DNA of 64,000 bases from Cephalothrix simula (GCA_035591015.1 JAXIUW010000007.1:1-64000); one strand, 5' to 3'; shown: positions 1 to 10,176, counted from the stretch's first letter. A program made the numbers and translations. The notes: generated by a model not told the origin, from the letters alone.

Positions 1-330
1 CTTTTTTTACTTTATGGGAGCTTCGCTCCCAGCCATATGCGATGCGCAAAGGCTATGGTTTTTAGGTTTGGGTGTAAAAAGGCTTTTGGATTAGCTCCGC
101 TCTTCAACTTATATATTGTTTTTGGTAATTAATACTTCCAGCTTTAATTGACTTAGAAGTTCCTAATTGTTTTAGTCAGCCGTAGTGCAGTTTGATGTAG
201 CTCTTTTTATTCCTAAAAGCTACGGGCTTTTGAACCAACAAATTTGTTTAGTGGAAACCATAGTTTGTAGGCTATCCTTGGTTACAAGGCAATACCTACA
301 AAACACTTTTGAGCAGCAGTAGACCCACCT
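1..330. other. Left-edge stretch without a gene
   Basis: I see no convincing coding region. A perfect hairpin lies at about 16-30 (arms GGGAGC and GCTCCC, loop TTC) and a weaker one at about 197-230 (GTAGCT with AGCTAC). The tract runs into the shared leader of the repeat module that begins near 331. By analogy with the two complete facing pairs elsewhere in the window, this stretch may hold a diverged partner copy that faces left; that is inference. Confidence 0.5.
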
Positions 331-705
331 AAAAACCCTCTCGGTCTAAGTATTAGCAATGTTTAACTAATTTAAACTATCTAATGCCAAAGCCCTTTTG
401 GCCGAAGGCGTGAGCCTTCGGCCAAGTCCGGGAGTACAGAGGGCAATGCCCTCTGTCGGGGTTGTTAGGGGTGGAACCCCTGACACTAAATATTTTGGCA
501 AATAACCTTGCTTACTTGCATGGGTGCAAGGCAATTCTCTATTGCCTTGCCGGGGTGGAACCCCTAACACTAGCCACTTTGGCAAATAACCTTGCTTACT
601 TGCATGGGTGCAAGGCAATTCTCTATTGCCTTGCCGGGGCAGAGTCCCTAACACTAGTCGCTTTAGCGCATAGCCTTGCTGTGTTGGCAGCTGTAGCCTT
701 AGTCA
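331..705 (+). repeat. Hairpin-array repeat, copy A (3' of thiC)
   Basis: The order is: leader (331-399, similar to the leader of copy B read on the other strand), hairpin H1 (arms GGCCGAAGGC 400-409 and GCCTTCGGCC 414-423), H2 (ACAGAGGGC 436-444 and GCCCTCTGT 448-456), H3 (GGGGT and ACCCC, 468-480), then 84-bp tail units starting at 468, 552 and 636. Each of the first two units ends in a hairpin with arms GCAAGGCAAT and ATTGCCTTGC and loop TCTCT (526-550 and 610-634). The tail end lies beside the thiC stop codon. The unit length is a multiple of three, so an open frame runs through it, but the hairpin constraint explains the sequence better than coding does. Confidence 0.85.
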
Positions 706-719
706 AGAGCGGGTATGTG

Positions 720-2564
<1,845 letters not shown>

Positions 2565-2575
2565 TTAGATAAACT

Positions 2576-2621
2576 TTTATACATGCCCTTTATACGTACC
2601 ATTTATACATATTATTTATAC
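2576..2621. repeat. Four 13-bp direct repeats upstream of thiC
   Basis: TTTATAC occurs at 2576, 2589, 2602 and 2615, exactly 13 bp apart, in the 5' flank of thiC, starting 21 bp before its start codon. On the thiC strand each reads GTATAAA. They could be operator sites, overlapping -10 elements, or one more of the short-period tandem arrays seen across this window. Confidence 0.75.
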
Positions 2622-2751
2622 AACTATAAAACCTCGCTTCGGTCTATTAAAGATGCCCCTCAAGGCTATTATTTGATAGATGTATCGCTTGCAAATACTG
2701 CAAAGCCTCGTCTTTAATTTCTAGCGCAAAACCTTATTAGAATAATTTTTA

Positions 2752-3624
2752 TCAGTCAGATTTTGGTTGACGGCGAGTCAAAAAATACACCAGCAAACTA
2801 CTGATGAGCAGTGCCAGAGAAAACATAACCCAAGCCATCTGCACAAACCTGAACGACAGCGATGGAATAAACACAATTTCTATAAAAGCCATTCCGCTAA
2901 TGCTTTCCCAAACTGCCGGGCTAAGTTTAATACTTGGGTCAATCCCAGCATTAAGTTGTAGCAAAGCCGTTGATATTCCGCCCGAATTTTCAGCAATAAA
3001 CTCTTCGTAGTCTCCGCTAGCCCACTCAAGCACATTGTGAACAACCAGTGCATTTAGGGGTGAGTTGGAGTAGTCAAAGCCCTGCAAAGCCTTGTAAAGA
3101 TTAGGATATTCGCTGATTAGCTGTTCAGTATTAGATGCGTCAGGTTCAAGGATGGCTTCGTGCAAGGTGTCAAAGTCTTCTTCAAATTCTTCAGCAGAAA
3201 TGGCAGCAATGGCCTGTTCTAATTCACGATAATTAAGCTCAGAGCTTTCAGTAGATGCGGCTCCACCCCAGATTATATCTAAAAGAATTTTGCCAACAAT
3301 TGGTGCGGTATTTCGTGCATAGTCAGTAGTTACGATTTGTTTGGCTATAGAGTAAGAGTTTGTTCCGATAAGGTAAGCACCTAAAAACATAATCGTTACC
3401 AAGAGCCAAACTATAAATGAAGGATACGATAATCGCTTTAGAAGAATGCCTCCGCTGCGGTATAATCCAAATAAATATCCAAACACAAAATGCAGTCCAC
3501 TTGCGGCTAGTACGGCAGTGATTGCCACCACGGCAATGGTGTGCCAGGCTTGGTATGGATGCACTAAGAGCGCAATTACATCAGGCTGTTGAAGTAGGCC
3601 ACAAAATTGAAAAAAGGAGAACAT
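2752..3624 (-). CDS. Membrane protein of unknown function
   Basis: I do not recognise a family with certainty. The 290 aa protein has about four hydrophobic segments: near residues 28-52, 66-90 and 240-262, and a C-terminal one at about 260-282. Between the second and third is an acidic, soluble domain of about 140 residues containing short helical stretches (EEFEEDFDTLHEAI and similar). The C-terminus is basic (RRQPKSD), consistent with a cytoplasmic end. Some features resemble YIP1-like membrane proteins, but this is weak. It is transcribed in the same direction as thiC and lies about 200 bp upstream of it, so it may or may not share a transcript. Confidence 0.7.
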   Translation of the reverse strand: MFSFFQFCGLLQQPDVIALLVHPYQAWHTIAVVAITAVLAASGLHFVFGYLFGLYRSGGILLKRLSYPSFIVWLLVTIMFLGAYLIGTNSYSIAKQIVTTDYARNTAPIVGKILLDIIWGGAASTESSELNYRELEQAIAAISAEEFEEDFDTLHEAILEPDASNTEQLISEYPNLYKALQGFDYSNSPLNALVVHNVLEWASGDYEEFIAENSGGISTALLQLNAGIDPSIKLSPAVWESISGMAFIEIVFIPSLSFRFVQMAWVMFSLALLISSLLVYFLTRRQPKSD

Positions 3625-3865
3625 ATATCAAACCGGTTGGAAAAACGTACTTGCAATTAGAACAACGGATAGATAATGTTAGTCCAGAAATCGTTATTAA
3701 TCAATTAGGCTTTGGCTTAAGGTTATTATAATAGCCAAAGCAACAGCCCTGCCAACACTGTACATTTAGGCAGGATGTTTGTTATATTTGAATAATAACA
3801 GAGCATTAGTGGTTTGATGCTCAATAATTAAATGTTAAAAAACAAGGTATTAAAAACAGGGTGCT

Positions 3866-4147
3866 ATGGTAAAAGCAGATATTGTAAGACAGATAGAGTA
3901 TGAACACGGACTAGAGCGTGAGGATGCACGTAAGATTGTTGACGACATAATCGACAGCATCAAAGGCAGCCTAATTAGCTCTGATTCGGTGATGATTAGC
4001 GGTTTTGGACGCTGGAAGGTTGGCGATCGCAAAAAAAGAATGGGACGTAATCCGATGACGCTTGAGACGCATGAAATAGCTCCACGACGGGTGGTTACTT
4101 TTTATGTATCTCAGGTTTGGCGCAAGTCTATAGGCCATAAAGGCTAA
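3866..4147 (+). CDS. HU/IHF-family DNA-bending protein, IHF-alpha-like
   Basis: The 93 aa protein has the whole HU/IHF fold: N-terminal helices (MVKADIVRQIEYEHGL), the SGFGRW turn at about residues 45-50, the beta-arm proline region with GRNPMT at about 60-66, and the RRVVTFYVSQ strand. The combination RVVTF and a GRNP arm resembles IHF alpha more than HU. A second family member with IHF-beta-like features is at 21947-22240, so the two could form a heterodimer. It stands alone, about 70 bp upstream of the ABC ATPase. Confidence 0.88.
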   Translation: MVKADIVRQIEYEHGLEREDARKIVDDIIDSIKGSLISSDSVMISGFGRWKVGDRKKRMGRNPMTLETHEIAPRRVVTFYVSQVWRKSIGHKG

Positions 4148-4199
4148 GCAGTCTTAAACAATCTTTAGCCAATCTGTGCATTTGGCACGTTTAAGCGGT

Positions 4200-4205
4200 A
4201 GGAGG
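4200..4205 (+). promoter_or_regulatory. Ribosome binding site deciding the ABC ATPase start
   Basis: AGGAGG lies 9 nt before a GTG at 4215. This is the strongest Shine-Dalgarno in the area. It argues that the ATPase begins at 4215 rather than at the in-frame GTG at 4176, which has none. Confidence 0.8.
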
Positions 4206-4214
4206 TATCGCTTA

Positions 4215-5123
4215 GTGCTAGAAGTTAAAGATTTATGTAAAAGGTTGGTTAAAAAGAATATTCTTAGCGAAGTTGCTTTTGATATTCAGCCCGGCGAGGT
4301 TGTGGCCTTGCTCGGTCGTAATGGGTCGGGCAAGTCAACTTTACTGAATATTGTCAGTGGTCAAATGTGGCCGACCTCGGGCTTGATAAGGCTTGCTGGT
4401 CGTGATGTGACTAGAGACTCGATGCAGATTAGTCGCAGTATTGGCTATTTGGGCGACCGTTCACCGGTCTATGCCTATCATACCGTACACGACTATCTGC
4501 TATTTAGTGCATTGCTCCACGGACTAAGCAAAAAGCAAGGTCTGCTCAGAGTGGCTGAGGTCAGCCAAGAGACGGGCTTAAGCGATGTTTTAGATATTCC
4601 TACTCAGCAGCTGTCGCATGGCTATTTGAGGCGTCTGGGGCTGGCACAGGCTATAGTGCATCAACCGCAGCTTATTGTGCTTGATGAGCCACTGAATGGA
4701 TTAGACCCGTTACAGATTGAATACTTCCACAGCTTGGTTAAAAGACTGGGGCAAAGTTATACTGTAATCTTTTCTACACACAGTATTTTTAAGATTTCAG
4801 AGGTTTGCACTAGAGTTTTGTTTATTGACAGAGGGCAGCTAACCATAGATTTTAGTTTTGAGAAAAACCAAGCTGATAAAACATTTATGTGCCGTGTATC
4901 GGGCAGTCAAGCAGCCCTAGATGCTGTTTTAGATGAATACGATTGGCGCAGTCGCACTTTGGTTCAGCCCGAAAGTGCCTCAAGCTGGAAGATTACCGTT
5001 CGTCAGAATCAGCAAACTACTCCAACGCATTTTTGCCGACAGTGCGTGCTTAAAGGCTTAGGCGTTAATGAGCTTAACCCAATGAATACCAACATTGAAC
5101 CCCTGCTAGAGTTCTACTTATAA
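4215..5123 (+). CDS. ABC transporter ATP-binding protein (GldA-like)
   Basis: The 302 aa nucleotide-binding subunit has Walker A GRNGSGKST, a Q-loop region, signature LSHGYLRRLG (variant of LSGGQ), Walker B LIVLDEPLNGLDP and a switch His (FSTHS). A C-terminal extension of about 90 residues follows the ATPase core, as in ATPases of ABC-2 exporters of the CcmA/GldA type. It is monocistronic here. The matching permease pair, gldF and gldG, lies 5.3 kb away on the other strand with no ATPase of its own, so this gene is the likely partner. That pairing is inference. Start chosen from the Shine-Dalgarno at 4200. Confidence 0.9.
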   Translation: MLEVKDLCKRLVKKNILSEVAFDIQPGEVVALLGRNGSGKSTLLNIVSGQMWPTSGLIRLAGRDVTRDSMQISRSIGYLGDRSPVYAYHTVHDYLLFSALLHGLSKKQGLLRVAEVSQETGLSDVLDIPTQQLSHGYLRRLGLAQAIVHQPQLIVLDEPLNGLDPLQIEYFHSLVKRLGQSYTVIFSTHSIFKISEVCTRVLFIDRGQLTIDFSFEKNQADKTFMCRVSGSQAALDAVLDEYDWRSRTLVQPESASSWKITVRQNQQTTPTHFCRQCVLKGLGVNELNPMNTNIEPLLEFYL

Positions 5124-5146
5124 GGCTGGTTCTTCGGTGGTGATGC

Positions 5147-6499
5147 CTACAGACTGCGCACTTCAGAGTTGCGAAGAGTAACTAGCTCTTCAGCCACTGT
5201 TGGGTGAACGCCAAGAGTGGCATCAAACTGTGCCTTGGTTAGGCCGGCTTGCAGGGCAGTCCCCAGCAGTTGAATGATTTCTGGTGCGCTATCATCAAGC
5301 AAGTGCGCTCCAACAACCTTATCACTACGGTCATCAACGATTAGCTTGAATAATGAGCGGCGTTTTTGACTGCTGAGGCTTTGTTTAAGGCTAGCAAACT
5401 CGCTGCTGTAGATGCGAATGCGTCCAAATTTTAGCAAGGCGTCATCTTCGTTATAACCAACAACGCCAATGGCCGGATGCGTAAATATAGCCGTAGGCAC
5501 AAATTTATACTGAATGCTTGCGGTACGCTGATCAAATAATCTGGCGGCTACATATTCGGCCTCGGCCAAGGCTACGGGGGTGAGCATCACTTTCCCTAGC
5601 ACATCGCCCACGGCATAAGCCCAGTTGAGGCTTGTCTGATAGTGTTCATCAACTATAATTCCGCCTTGCTCATCTAGTCTAATGCCAGCCTCGCTAAGCC
5701 CCAAGCCGGCGGTGTTGGGAATGCGTCCCGTAGCGCAAAGCACAAAATCGGCTTTTAGAGCAGCACCTGTGCTGGTGTGTACGGTGTATTCATGGTCATG
5801 CGTAATGCTGTTTACGGTGCAATTAAGATGGAGATGCAGGCCGTGGTCATGCAGTTGTTGCATCAGCAGATTAACAACCGAGGCATCAAAGGCTTTAAGC
5901 AGGCGTTCTCCACGCACTACTTGATGCACCTCTGCCCCCAAGCCATGAAATATACAAGCCAATTCAGACGCAATATAGCCCCCACCAATAATGACCATGC
6001 GCCGAGGTAGATTTTTTAACGCAAAAACAGCATCAGAAATATTAGCGTGTTGGCTACCTTCAAATTGAGGCACATAGGGCGTGCTGCCCGTAGCGATTAA
6101 AACCCGTTCGCCACGCTCTAAGTTGCCATTTACGCTAACTTGATGATTGCCAACAATCTTGGCTGCGCCTTCAACTATGGTTACGCCCTGCTCTACAAGT
6201 AACCGCTGATAAATGCCATTGAGACGCTTTATTTCTGACTGAACATTATTGGCTAGGTGGCCTAAATCAAAACTAAGCTGGGGCATTTCCCAGCCATAGT
6301 TGCCGGCTAGCTCTTGATACTCAGACCATTGCGCTGCATAAGAGTAAAGTTTTTTGGGGATGCAGCCCACATTGACGCAGGTGCCACCCAAAGCACCCTT
6401 GCTGATTAGTAGCACTTTTGCGCCGTACATGGCTGCTCGGCGAGCTGCTCGAACTCCGCCAGAACCGCCGCCGATAACAATAAAATCCCAGTGTCGCAT
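5147..6499 (-). CDS. gor: Glutathione reductase (class I disulfide oxidoreductase)
   Basis: The 450 aa flavoprotein has an N-terminal FAD-binding motif (IGGGSGGVRAARRAA), the redox-active pair in GGTCVNVGCIPKK, an NAD(P)-binding motif (IGGGYIASELACIFHGLG), the second FAD motif around YAVGD and the C-terminal catalytic HPTVAEEL. The residues after the active site (KKLYSYAAQ) and the RGE segment after the second Rossmann motif fit glutathione reductase better than lipoamide dehydrogenase or mercuric reductase. I chose the ATG at 6499 over an upstream TTG at 6511. It is convergent with the ABC ATPase, 23 bp apart. It implies a glutathione-using, probably aerobic or oxygen-exposed cell. Confidence 0.92.
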   Translation of the reverse strand: MRHWDFIVIGGGSGGVRAARRAAMYGAKVLLISKGALGGTCVNVGCIPKKLYSYAAQWSEYQELAGNYGWEMPQLSFDLGHLANNVQSEIKRLNGIYQRLLVEQGVTIVEGAAKIVGNHQVSVNGNLERGERVLIATGSTPYVPQFEGSQHANISDAVFALKNLPRRMVIIGGGYIASELACIFHGLGAEVHQVVRGERLLKAFDASVVNLLMQQLHDHGLHLHLNCTVNSITHDHEYTVHTSTGAALKADFVLCATGRIPNTAGLGLSEAGIRLDEQGGIIVDEHYQTSLNWAYAVGDVLGKVMLTPVALAEAEYVAARLFDQRTASIQYKFVPTAIFTHPAIGVVGYNEDDALLKFGRIRIYSSEFASLKQSLSSQKRRSLFKLIVDDRSDKVVGAHLLDDSAPEIIQLLGTALQAGLTKAQFDATLGVHPTVAEELVTLRNSEVRSL

Positions 6500-6566
6500 A
6501 TTTGTGTACAATTATTGAAAGCTAATTTGACAGTCTACACTAAAAATAGGCATAATCTAGTACCTT

Positions 6567-6639
6567 GCGGGAGTAGCTCAGTTGGTAGAGCATCAGCCTT
6601 CCAAGCTGAGGGCCGCGGGTTCGACCCCCGTCTCCCGCT
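6567..6639 (+). tRNA. tRNA-Gly (anticodon TCC)
   Basis: The 73 nt gene has acceptor arms GCGGGAG and CTCCCGC with discriminator T, a D-arm AGCTCAGTTGGTAGAGC, an anticodon stem TCAGC/GCTGA around loop CTTCCAA (anticodon TCC), and a T-arm CGGGTTCGACCCCCG. The CCA end is not encoded. Confidence 0.95.
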
Positions 6640-7368
6640 GAGTAAATTAGCATGAATCAGACTGTAAGCGTGCTTTTGGCAGGGCAGCTTATGAAGGCAT
6701 CTTATAAGTGTGGCTTATAGGGGCATCCTTGAACGCCCTCATCAAAACACCATTAAAAGTGCGTTATTGTAAGGGCATTACTGCGAGAGCATGCTTGTAA
6801 AGCCATTCTTACAGAGGTGCTTTTATAGAGGCATCCTTATGGGGATTGTTGTTACGAAGCATGCCGCCAAGGTAGTCTTGCAAGAATACCTTTTTGTAGG
6901 CATTAACTTGCATGTATAAGCCTATAGATGTAGAGCGGTGGGTACAAGGTTGCAGTCAAGACAGTAAGTCATAAAATATAAAAACTGTGCTTGACTTACA
7001 CTTGAACTAGCTCTGTGAACTGCCCCTACTAAGGCTAAAAAGCGTGAGCGGTTAGCCAATATAGTCAGTTAATAGCACTATTGCACTTGGCTATGCCCTT
7101 ACCTAGGCTCTATCTATACTGCGCCAATCTTCTGCTAGAAAGATGTTTGAATGGTTGGTGTAGCGGTTCAACTGCTTAAACTAATGGTGTATTTCGCACT
7201 GAAGTCGCCCATTACGCTTTATATAGGTTTGTATAGATGGCAGACGTTAAACAAATTGCTAATTACATTATTAGATAGCTAGCCATGCCGGGGCATGTTA
7301 TGGTAGCATCTCCGTTGTAACTACGATGCGGTTATAACACTAAAGCATATTAAAAAAGCATCGTTCAT
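6640..7368. other. Gene-free stretch between two tRNA genes
   Basis: There is no convincing open reading frame. About 6670-6930 is filled by a degenerate tandem array with a 14 to 15 bp period; units resemble TATAGAGGCATCCT and TGTAAAGCCATTCT. The remainder, 6930-7368, shows no structure I can name. Confidence 0.6.
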
Positions 7369-7445
7369 CGCGGGGTAGAGCAGTCTGGTAGCTCGTTGGG
7401 CTCATAATCCAAAGGTCGAGGGTTCAAATCCCTCCCCCGCTACCA
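7369..7445 (+). tRNA. Initiator tRNA-Met (anticodon CAT)
   Basis: The 77 nt gene includes an encoded CCA. It begins CGCGGGG and its acceptor 3' strand is CCCCGC followed by T. Position 1 (C) therefore does not pair with position 72, the hallmark of a bacterial initiator tRNA. The anticodon loop is CTCATAA and the stem has the G-rich run (TTGGG) next to the loop. The usual 1:72 mismatch is C:A; here it is C:T. The 3' end is part of a direct repeat with a second copy about 206 bp downstream. Confidence 0.93.
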
Positions 7446-7514
7446 ATTAGCGCAATTATCTTATCAAATCAGCGGCTTTGCCTTGAGCGCAGTTCGGTTC
7501 TTGATGGCGAGCTT
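7438..7514 (+). repeat. Direct repeat copy 1, tRNA-fMet 3' end plus flank
   Basis: It begins with the last 8 nt of the tRNA (CGCTACCA) and continues through AATTAGC and about 65 bp of flank ending near GAGCTT. Copy 2 lies at about 7644-7728. Confidence 0.75.
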
Positions 7515-7643
7515 TAGTGCGCCAAAGTAGTGTACAAAAGCATCGGAGAGCGGCTCAGGGCAGGGTTTGCAGGCCACACGCAAGGGTGCAGACGCAGAAA
7601 TAGCGCACACGGCAGGAACATCAGTTGCCAAAGTGAGGCTCTT

Positions 7644-7728
7644 CGCTACCAATTAGCATAATGAGCGCAATTATCTTATCAAATCAGCGACTTTGCCTTG
7701 AGCGCAGTTCGGCTCTTGATGGAGCTTG
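7644..7728 (+). repeat. Direct repeat copy 2, tRNA-fMet 3' end plus flank
   Basis: CGCTACCAATTAGC recurs here without the rest of a tRNA. After about 8 extra bases it is followed by a near-identical copy of the flank (GCGCAATTATCTTATC, then the GCCTTGAGCGCAGTTCGG segment). The two copies enclose about 130 bp with only a doubtful 62-codon frame. The layout resembles attL/attR at a tRNA 3' end or a simple segmental duplication. Confidence 0.75.
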
Positions 7729-7770
7729 TTATTCAAAACTTCAACAGCACCCACTGCTATAAGGTTGGCT

Positions 7771-10176
7771 TTACAGAGCTTTGATGAGGGGAATCATTAC
7801 GCTTTGTCCAGCCTTGATGCCTGCAGAGTTTAGCCCCGGGTTTTGTTGCAAGAATAGCCATACCGGAATGCCGAATCTTTGGCAGAGTTCCCAAATTGTT
7901 TCACCGGGCTGTAGCTCAACTAGCATAGCGCCTTCAATCTGATTAGATTGAAGAAACTGATTAATGCGTTGGGCATGAAACCTAATGCGGTTATTGTTGA
8001 ACTCTAATTGAGAGGTCTGGTCAAAATTAATTCTTAACTGAACACCGTTTTTAATGTTTGAAGAGATATAGTTAGCACTACGGATTGAGCGTGCCGAAGT
8101 GCTAGCCCATTCTGCGTAATGGCCAATAGTTTCTCCAAAGGCGGTTACGATATAGCCAGAGTTAGAATCTTCGTCATAGTCAAATACTTTCAATAAATCA
8201 GGATTAAGCGAAATATCGCTGGTCTTAATACTCGGTGCGGGTATGCTGGCCGTATACTGAACCGGTGGTTTGGTTACAACAGGCGTATTAGTCACAGGTG
8301 CTTTAACAGGCTCTACGGCCGGCTTAGCATCCGCATCGGCTGTGCTAGCAATCGGAACGGGCATATTCTTTTGGGGAATAATCAGCTTATCACCGGGACG
8401 AATGCGATGCGAATTACGGATGTTATTGGCTAGGGCTATTTTTTGCCATGACAACCCATAGCGTCTACCGATGCTATACAACGTATCGCCACGCTGAACT
8501 CGCACATGAAACACATCTTTTTGGCTATCATGCCAATCATCATCACTAACGGCCACCAAGGCGTCTTCGGGAGTGATGTCAACGGGTATCTTCAAGGTAT
8601 AGTTTTTGGGAATATACTTTTCACCCTCGGTAACAATAGACAGCAAGGCCGGATTATAATCGGCTAAAGTTGAAGCCGGCAAACCAAGCCCTTCTGCTAA
8701 GGCATTGATTGAAACATAGGCGGGTAACTCAACCTCGTTATAAGTCCATTCGTCATTGTACTTAATGTTTTGGAAGTAACGCTCTGGATGCAAGGCAACC
8801 TCACGGGCGGCCAAAAACTCTGCATAGAAGTTTTTGCTGGCAAAGCTGAACATGCGGCAACCGCATTCTATAATCATATCTTCAAGATGATCGGTCTTCA
8901 GAGACTTCATTATTCTCGCAATGCCCGCTGGACCATGATTATAAGATGTTATAGCCAAAGGCCAGCTCTGGAAGCGGTCATAACTCTGCTTCAAAAACTT
9001 AGCAGCAGCATAGGCAGCTATGATGGGGTCAAGACGCTCATCTACGCTATCATTAACGGTCATAAATAATTTGCCCGTATAGTAGGTAAACTGCCAAACT
9101 CCGGCCGCACCATACTTAGAGCTAGATTTTAGATTGAATGACGATTCAACATGGGGCAAAAAGAATATATCTTCAGGCACTCCATAATGCCTAAGCGCCG
9201 CTAGAATTTTATTTCTGAAACTGCCTGATGTGTGTAAGCCCTGCTGAAAGCGATTTGATAGCCCTCGCTGAAAGCGAATATGCTTAGACATTTCACGGAC
9301 TTCATCTGGAGTAACGGCTACTGGCAACCGATTACGCAATTCTTGAAGCTCGGCAGAGAGCGCAGAGTTATTCTCTAAGGCATCGGCTATGGATAGCAGT
9401 TGAGAATGAACAACTCGCTTTTGTTTATTGATATAGCTTCTGCTTTCGTTACGAGACATACCCGTTAAGTCCAAGGCCTTAAAAATGGGCATAGTCAAGT
9501 TTCTGTAGTGCAATAAGCCCTGTTGGGTATTGTATTCAGCAAAAACTTTGACCCAAAAATCTTTTTGGCGATTGATTAAGTCTGTTGAGGGAAAAAGCTC
9601 GCCAAGATCATAGTCAATTCCAACTTCGTTGTAGGGCGTATCCGCATGAATAGCGTTGGCATTGTCAACAATCGTTACCTCTAAGGCATCTTTTGAATCT
9701 AAAACATCGCCAGCTAATAGGGCTTGCTCGTCACCACTGATAGAGCTATTAGAACTATCAGATATTGCTGATGGCGACTCTAGTAAGCCTTCGGTAGCGG
9801 TAGGTTCTGGCAAGACAACAATGTCAGCAGAACTATCTGTTGTTTCTATAGCTGTGGTCTCTACGGATTGGGGCAATGCCGGTTCGTTAGTAGTGGCTAC
9901 GGTCTCGCCAAGGTCTGGGCGGTAGTCAGGTTGCGAAGACTCGCTCCAAACTGAACAGCATGATGTTAGCTCGTCTTCTTGCAGATAGGCCGGGTCATAG
10001 CGGCGGTCTAAAGTTGGTCCTATTGCCGCAGATTCTGTAGAAATATCTTCTGTGGGCAAGGTTTGATTAGCTAAGGCATCATTCGCAATAAAGGCCTTGC
10101 CGGGCAACTGTGGCTCGGCCAGTGCCCAACTGCCACCAAGAAGGGCGATAAATATAAAAACAAATAATCGCATCAT
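7771..10176 (-). CDS. Membrane-bound lytic transglycosylase with LysM domains (MltD-like)
   Basis: This is a periplasmic or outer-membrane-associated murein hydrolase. The 801 aa protein has a signal peptide (MMRLFVFIFIALLGGSWALA), then an acidic low-complexity region to about residue 180. The SLT domain at about 330-450 has the catalytic Glu in the VESSFN motif, then GAAGVWQF and the SYNHGPAG segment. Three LysM-type repeats follow: about 480-535 (divergent), about 560-605 (RGDTLYSIGRRYGLSWQKIA) and about 755-800 (PGETIWELCQRFG). Between the second and third LysM is a Pro/Ala-rich linker and an extra domain of about 120 residues. It is longer than E. coli MltD. It stands alone. Confidence 0.9.
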   Translation of the reverse strand: MMRLFVFIFIALLGGSWALAEPQLPGKAFIANDALANQTLPTEDISTESAAIGPTLDRRYDPAYLQEDELTSCCSVWSESSQPDYRPDLGETVATTNEPALPQSVETTAIETTDSSADIVVLPEPTATEGLLESPSAISDSSNSSISGDEQALLAGDVLDSKDALEVTIVDNANAIHADTPYNEVGIDYDLGELFPSTDLINRQKDFWVKVFAEYNTQQGLLHYRNLTMPIFKALDLTGMSRNESRSYINKQKRVVHSQLLSIADALENNSALSAELQELRNRLPVAVTPDEVREMSKHIRFQRGLSNRFQQGLHTSGSFRNKILAALRHYGVPEDIFFLPHVESSFNLKSSSKYGAAGVWQFTYYTGKLFMTVNDSVDERLDPIIAAYAAAKFLKQSYDRFQSWPLAITSYNHGPAGIARIMKSLKTDHLEDMIIECGCRMFSFASKNFYAEFLAAREVALHPERYFQNIKYNDEWTYNEVELPAYVSINALAEGLGLPASTLADYNPALLSIVTEGEKYIPKNYTLKIPVDITPEDALVAVSDDDWHDSQKDVFHVRVQRGDTLYSIGRRYGLSWQKIALANNIRNSHRIRPGDKLIIPQKNMPVPIASTADADAKPAVEPVKAPVTNTPVVTKPPVQYTASIPAPSIKTSDISLNPDLLKVFDYDEDSNSGYIVTAFGETIGHYAEWASTSARSIRSANYISSNIKNGVQLRINFDQTSQLEFNNNRIRFHAQRINQFLQSNQIEGAMLVELQPGETIWELCQRFGIPVWLFLQQNPGLNSAGIKAGQSVMIPLIKAL

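Noticed and set aside
395-425. Rho-independent terminator at hairpin H1 of copy A
   Set aside because: The T-run lies before the stem on this strand, and the opposite strand has A after the stem, so neither direction gives stem plus U-tract.
331-705. CRISPR array
   Set aside because: Only two to three units, spacers are not unique, units are 84 bp with internal hairpins, and no cas gene is present.
7464-7652. 62-codon minus-strand frame within the tRNA-flank duplication
   Set aside because: It overlaps the direct repeats, reads out of them and lacks initiation signals.
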